Below are positions 6,214-9,536 of a stretch of 9,536 nt of DNA, one piece after another. The translations under genes and the position numbers were made by a program. Origin of the DNA: Alphaproteobacteria bacterium (GTDB lineage Bacteria > Pseudomonadota > Alphaproteobacteria > UBA3830); the NCBI GenBank assembly GCA_017416635.1, contig JAFQBQ010000160.1, positions 1 through 9,536 on the forward strand, in the 5' to 3' direction. Each line of letters starts with the position of its first letter. The first letter of the stretch is position 1. The notes below the pieces were generated by a model. The model was not told the DNA's origin and searched no databases. It saw nothing but the letters and a program-made list of their open reading frames with translations.

Positions 6214-6999
6214 TTATTTCGAAACTATTTTTCTTCGTTCGTAAAAATACATATACTGTTGAACCAAACCGCCGATATCTTTTAATCCGAATTCATCAAG
6301 CGGATTGCGACCGGCATAATAAGTATCGAGGATTCGCTGAATCCAGACATCTACCGGAAATGCTGCCATTTTATGCAATCCAAATAGAGCAACGCAATTC
6401 GCGACTTTCTCCCCTACTCCACTTAACTGTTTTAAATACCGAATGGCTTCGGCACAATCCATTTCTTTCAATGTTTCGATGCTGAAATTTTCATTACAAA
6501 TATCTTCAGCAATTTTTATTAAGTAATCTTTTCGATACCCCAAATGCAAATCATCCAAATTTATTTGCAATAAATCTGCGGCAGTCGGAAACTTTCCATC
6601 GTTCGAATTTATCAGACCTCGAATGCATTTTTTTATACGCGGAATATTATTTTGTTGAGAAATTACGAACGAAACTATCATCTCCCAAACATCTTGCCGC
6701 AAAATCCGCAATCCCGAACCATACTGCACTGCATTTTTCAGATATTCATCATTTGTCGCGAAGATTCTTCGCTTTAGCTCTCCGTAATCAGTGCCGAAAT
6801 CAAAATAATGAAACCAAAAATTTTGAAATTCTGTTTCGGAACAACTGAAAACATACTTATCGTATTTTTTCTCAATAGAAACAGAGCGATTCAGAGCTCG
6901 CGCTTCACAAACGTTATCATCAGTCTGATACATTCTGAAGCACTGCCCTGAATCAGCAATTTGTTGAATGTTGAAATCAACCGAAGCTACTTCTTGCAT
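6214..6999 (-). CDS. OGG1-type 8-oxoguanine DNA glycosylase/AP lyase
   Basis: This HhH-GPD base-excision repair enzyme is expected to remove 8-oxoguanine opposite C and nick the abasic site. The 261-residue product has the N-terminal OGG domain signature (DSGQCFRM, residues 16-23, matching GQ.FRW of OGG1) and the helix [26 protein letters not shown] (97-122, written as QDVWEMIV...SQQNNIPRI) equivalent to the 'D..E...SFI.S.NNNI.RI' block. GYRKDYL (154-160) follows. The helix-hairpin-helix [16 protein letters not shown] (192-207) carries the nucleophilic Lys198, and [10 protein letters not shown] (214-223) carries the catalytic Asp217. The Lys-Asp spacing of 19 residues equals K249/D268 in human OGG1. 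Trp at the position of human His270 is, from memory, usual in bacterial members. The ATG at 6999 lies 13 bases inside the end of clpB with no clear Shine-Dalgarno, so it is probably translationally coupled to it. AlkA or MutY are poorer fits: no MutY-type iron-sulfur Cys cluster, and the OGG_N motif is present. Confidence 0.88.
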   Translation of the reverse strand: MQEVASVDFNIQQIADSGQCFRMYQTDDNVCEARALNRSVSIEKKYDKYVFSCSETEFQNFWFHYFDFGTDYGELKRRIFATNDEYLKNAVQYGSGLRILRQDVWEMIVSFVISQQNNIPRIKKCIRGLINSNDGKFPTAADLLQINLDDLHLGYRKDYLIKIAEDICNENFSIETLKEMDCAEAIRYLKQLSGVGEKVANCVALFGLHKMAAFPVDVWIQRILDTYYAGRNPLDEFGLKDIGGLVQQYMYFYERRKIVSK

Positions 7000-9095
7000 A
7001 TGACGACTTGACCGTTCGCATACTGAACTTCAGCCTTCGATCCGTCCGCCAATTCTCCGCAAATGATTTTTTTAGCAATCAAGTCATATAAACTTTTTTG
7101 CAAGACTCTCTTAAGAGGCCGCGCTCCGTACAAAGTATCATATCCAGCATCACAGAGCCATTTCTTAAATGAATCGTCAATGGTTAAAGTAATATGTTTA
7201 TCAGCGAGTCGCGCGAACAATTCTTGCAACTGAATATCGATAATTCCCGACATATCTTCCTTCGACAAACTATTAAACACAAGGATTTCATCGAGACGAT
7301 TGATTAACTCCGGACGGAAATTCATTTTCACGCGTTCCATAACTTTGCCGCGTACATCATCAGCCGATAATCCCAGCGAAAAATATTCCGAACCAAGATT
7401 CGAAGTCAGAATCACGATTGTATTTTTGAAATTAACTGTGCGCCCGAGTCCATCGGTTAGATGCCCCTCGTCCAACACCTGCAACAAAACATTGAACACA
7501 TCGTTGTGTGCTTTTTCGACTTCATCAAACAATATGACGGAATAAGGACGCCGCCGAACAGCTTCAGTCAGCTCGCCTCCCTGTTCGTAACCAACATATC
7601 CCGGAGGCGCGCCAATTAAACGCGAAACAGAATGTTTTTCCATATACTCCGACATATCAATTCGTACCATATTATTTTTATCATCGAACAAAAATTGCGC
7701 GAGAGCCTTCGACAATTCTGTTTTACCAACTCCTGTCGGTCCCAAAAACAGAAACGACCCAAGCGGACGATTCGGATCAGAAATTCCCGCTCGAGAACGC
7801 CTGATGCAATCGGAAACTGCATTTACAGCTTCGTCTTGTCCGACGACACATTCTTTTAACTTCTTTTCGATGCACAACAATTTCTCTTTTTCATTCATCA
7901 GCATTCGCTCAACAGGAATTCCTGTCCATCTGGAAACAACGACCGCGATATTGTCTGCTGTAACTTCGTTTCGCTTTTGCTTGCCTTCTCCGTGCTTTTG
8001 GCATTCTTCCAGTTGTTTTCTTAATTCAGGAAGTCTGCTGTATATAAGCTCTCCGGCCTTCGCGAAATCGCCGTTGCGCTGAGCAATCTCAACTTGATTC
8101 TGCACATCTTCGATATTTTTCTGCAAAGTCTTAATTTTATCGATGTTTTGCTTTTCGAATTTCCATTTTTCATTAAGTTTCGCAGATTTTTGCTCTAATG
8201 ATTGCAATTCTGTCTGTAATTTATTGAGTCGCTCTTGCGAAGCGTTATCAGTTTCCTTTTTTAAAACCTCTTGCTCGATTTTGAGCTGCATAATTTTTCG
8301 ATCGATTTCATCAATCTCTTCAGGCTTGGAATCCAGCACCATTTTTAAGCGGCTGGCAGCTTCATCCATTAAATCGATTGCCTTATCAGGAAGAAATCTA
8401 TCGCTGATATATCGATGAGAATAATTGCACGCCGCGATAATTGCCGCGTCACTAATGTGAACTCCGTGATGCAGCTCGTATTTTCCTTTCAGGCCTCGCA
8501 AAATAGAAATCGAATCAAGTACGGAAGGCTCCGTTACAAACACTGGCTGAAATCGCCGAGCAAAAGCTGAATCTTTTTCAATATGCATTCTGTATTCATT
8601 TAGAGTTGTAGAACCAATGCACCTCAACTCTCCTCTGGCTAAAGCAGGCTTTAGCATATTCGACGCATCCATTGCGCCGTCCTGTCCCGCGCCCATCAAT
8701 GTATGAATTTCATCGATGAACAAAATTACGTTATTGCTTTCTGAAACTTCTTTCAATATTGCTTTTAGTCTTTCTTCGAACTCTCCGCGGAATTTCGCTC
8801 CGGCGATCAGCAATCCGATGTCGAGCGACATGATCTTTTTGTTCTTAATTGAATCCGGAACATCATTATTAATGATTCTATGAGCCAATCCTTCCACTAT
8901 GGCCGTTTTACCGACTCCAGGCTCCCCTATCAAAATAGGATTGTTTTTCGTTCGCCTCGACAACACCTGAATTGTTCTGCGAATCTCTTCGTCGCGACCG
9001 ATAACTGGATCCAATTTTCCTTGACTCGCCGCTTGCGTAAGATCTCGCGCGTATCGGCTTAACGCGCTGTCAGAATCTGAATGTTGAGCATTCAT
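6987..9095 (-). CDS. clpB: ClpB/Hsp100 disaggregase lacking the N-terminal domain
   Basis: ClpB is a hexameric AAA+ machine that, with DnaK/DnaJ/GrpE, pulls polypeptides out of aggregates. From ATG 9095 the product is 702 aa. AAA1: Walker A GEPGVGKT (57-64), pore loop [11 protein letters not shown] (98-108; Phe for the usual Tyr), Walker B FIDEIH (126-131). The coiled-coil M-domain, about 115 residues starting near 255 ([37 protein letters not shown]), separates it from ClpA/ClpC. AAA2: GPTGVGKT (452-459), [13 protein letters not shown] (495-507), LFDEVEKAH (522-530), sensor-2 GARPLKR (657-663). The roughly 140-residue Clp_N substrate-binding domain found in standard ClpB (about 860 aa) is missing, and nothing resembling it lies upstream. 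Start choice: ATG 9095 has GGGAGA five bases upstream. The longer frame (TTG at 9155, +20 aa) has no such site and would span the likely -10 box. There is no IGF/IGL loop typical of ClpP binding. The gene leads a two-gene operon with the OGG1-type gene. Confidence 0.94.
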   Translation of the reverse strand: MNAQHSDSDSALSRYARDLTQAASQGKLDPVIGRDEEIRRTIQVLSRRTKNNPILIGEPGVGKTAIVEGLAHRIINNDVPDSIKNKKIMSLDIGLLIAGAKFRGEFEERLKAILKEVSESNNVILFIDEIHTLMGAGQDGAMDASNMLKPALARGELRCIGSTTLNEYRMHIEKDSAFARRFQPVFVTEPSVLDSISILRGLKGKYELHHGVHISDAAIIAACNYSHRYISDRFLPDKAIDLMDEAASRLKMVLDSKPEEIDEIDRKIMQLKIEQEVLKKETDNASQERLNKLQTELQSLEQKSAKLNEKWKFEKQNIDKIKTLQKNIEDVQNQVEIAQRNGDFAKAGELIYSRLPELRKQLEECQKHGEGKQKRNEVTADNIAVVVSRWTGIPVERMLMNEKEKLLCIEKKLKECVVGQDEAVNAVSDCIRRSRAGISDPNRPLGSFLFLGPTGVGKTELSKALAQFLFDDKNNMVRIDMSEYMEKHSVSRLIGAPPGYVGYEQGGELTEAVRRRPYSVILFDEVEKAHNDVFNVLLQVLDEGHLTDGLGRTVNFKNTIVILTSNLGSEYFSLGLSADDVRGKVMERVKMNFRPELINRLDEILVFNSLSKEDMSGIIDIQLQELFARLADKHITLTIDDSFKKWLCDAGYDTLYGARPLKRVLQKSLYDLIAKKIICGELADGSKAEVQYANGQVVICKK

Positions 9096-9100
9096 AATTT

Positions 9101-9106
9101 TCTCCC
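9101..9106 (-). promoter_or_regulatory. Shine-Dalgarno that fixes the clpB start
   Basis: GGGAGA on the minus strand lies five bases before the ATG at 9095-9093. It is the only good ribosome binding site in the first 60 bases of the frame, favouring the short, N-domain-less product. Confidence 0.75.
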
Positions 9107-9123
9107 ATAACTTCACTGAGTCC

Positions 9124-9129
9124 ATTATA
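9124..9129 (-). promoter_or_regulatory. -10 promoter box (TATAAT) for clpB-ogg
   Basis: A perfect TATAAT on the minus strand lies 28 bases before the ATG at 9095, implying a leader of about 20 bases. A convincing -35 box is not visible: TTGCAA at 9155-9150 would need a 20-base spacer. No clear RpoH (heat-shock) CTTG...CCCCAT pattern can be seen. Confidence 0.45.
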
Positions 9130-9230
9130 TCACTGTCGATATGAGTTAATTGCAAATTTAATTATTTTTTTTACGAAGCCTTAATTATTTACTGCTAGAT
9201 ATATATTCATGTTAGTAAATGGAGGATTAA
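9130..9230. other. Divergent intergenic region between clpB and the Lys-Asp repeat protein gene
   Basis: This AT-rich spacer separates two outward-facing transcription units. It contains a T8 run (9165-9172) and a possible plus-strand -10 box TATATT (9202-9207) ahead of the gene at 9231, but no convincing -35 at standard spacing. GGAGG (9221-9225), five bases before the ATG at 9231, is a strong Shine-Dalgarno for the plus-strand gene. No RNA gene or riboswitch is seen. Confidence 0.5.
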
Positions 9231-9536
9231 ATGAAGAAACTAATAAAGTTAATAGCATTTGGATATGTGTTTTGTAGTATTTTCGGTGTGGATTCTGTCA
9301 GTGCAAGTGTAAAAGCGCAAGAAGAAATAGATAACGATGAAGTAATATCGAGCACTGAAAACTCTGAAGAATCAGAAGCCGCTGAAACGAAAGGAGATAA
9401 GAAGGATAAAAGCGAAAAAGATAAGAAAGATAAAAAGGACAAGAAAGACAAGAAGGATAAAGACGAAAAAGATAAGAAAGATAAAAAGGACAAGAAAGAC
9501 AAGAAGGATAAAGACGAAAAAGATAAGAAAGATAAA
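9231..9536 (+). CDS. Secreted Lys/Asp-rich repeat protein, 5' part (runs off window end)
   Basis: No known function can be assigned. The frame opens with ATG at 9231 behind GGAGG and stays open to the window end (102 codons, no stop). Residues 1-25 look like a Sec signal peptide: MKKLIK, a hydrophobic core (LIAFGYVFCSIFGV), and a likely cut after Ala25 (SVSA) or Ala29; the Cys15 context does not fit a lipobox. Residues 30-53 are acidic (EEIDNDEVISSTENSEESEA). From about residue 55 it is almost purely Lys, Asp and Glu: KKDKKDKKDK blocks arranged in identical 17-residue units beginning EKDKKDKKDKKDKKDKD. Such a chain should be unstructured and strongly charged. It could be a surface-exposed or secreted host-interaction or polyanion-binding protein, but that is conjecture. 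It is transcribed divergently from clpB. Confidence 0.75.
   Translation, partial: MKKLIKLIAFGYVFCSIFGVDSVSASVKAQEEIDNDEVISSTENSEESEAAETKGDKKDKSEKDKKDKKDKKDKKDKDEKDKKDKKDKKDKKDKDEKDKKDK
9414..9536 (+). repeat. 51-bp in-frame tandem repeat array (at least 2.4 units)
   Basis: Unit 1 is 9414-9464, unit 2 is 9465-9515, and a third begins at 9516 and is cut at 21 bases by the window end. The visible copies are identical at the nucleotide level, including alternating GAT/GAC and AAA/AAG codon choices, so the array is recent or kept uniform by recombination. Each 17-codon unit is itself made of a degenerate 3-codon (K-D-K) sub-repeat. The unit length is a multiple of three, so gain or loss of units keeps the frame. 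Confidence 0.95.

Noticed and set aside
9096..9155. A 20-residue N-terminal extension of ClpB from TTG 9155 (or ATG 9125)
   Set aside because: Neither alternative start has a Shine-Dalgarno. The TATAAT box at 9129-9124 lies inside the extension, and ATG 9125 overlaps that box. ATG 9095 has GGGAGA at good spacing.
9227..9502. A 91-codon minus-strand frame rich in Ser-Phe-Leu (MSFLSFLSFLSF...)
   Set aside because: It is the antisense shadow of the Lys-Asp repeat array. The plus-strand frame has a strong GGAGG, an ATG and a signal peptide.

Overview
The window looks like chromosomal DNA from a low-GC alphaproteobacterium, most likely an obligately host-associated lineage of the Rickettsiales/Holosporales kind. 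This rests on the alphaproteobacterial type of TopA C-terminus, the hflK-hflC-degP gene order, AT-rich codon use, and dispersed 'CGTCATTGCGAG...GCAATCC' palindromic repeats of the kind that litter such genomes. No 16S or other taxonomic marker is present, so the placement is inference.

Region 1 (1-4925, plus strand) is one tightly packed co-directional block: the 3' end of topA, then hflK, hflC, a periplasmic DegP/HtrA-like protease and miaA. hflK begins 18 bases after topA. hflK/hflC and hflC/degP overlap by 4 bases (ATGA, GTGA), and degP/miaA by 10 bases, so translational coupling is likely. HflK/HflC (membrane regulators of the FtsH protease) and DegP form an envelope protein-quality-control module, followed by the tRNA-modification enzyme MiaA.

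Region 2 (4926-6213) is accessory-looking. A minus-strand gene for a TadE-like pilus or surface protein is bracketed by perfect 19-bp inverted copies of a dispersed repeat. It has its own TATAAT box and a good ribosome binding site, but the start codon and the body of the gene lie in different frames, separated by a run of nine G (C9 on the plus strand, 5823-5831). Ten or seven G would restore one continuous 292- or 291-residue protein with an intact TadE signature. This is the most interesting feature here: a candidate phase-variable (slipped-strand) switch, unless it is a homopolymer sequencing error or a fresh pseudogene. Next to it (5948-6195) is a nested array of palindromic repeats with no believable gene.

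Region 3 (6214-9095, minus strand) is a two-gene unit: clpB, which lacks the N-terminal substrate-binding domain and has its own promoter and Shine-Dalgarno, overlapping by 13 bases a gene for an OGG1-type 8-oxoguanine DNA glycosylase. Together they suggest a stress-repair unit (disaggregation of proteins, repair of oxidised guanine).

Region 4 (9096-9536) holds the divergent intergenic region and the start of a plus-strand gene for a secreted, extremely lysine/aspartate-rich protein. It is built from identical 51-bp tandem repeats and runs off the window end.
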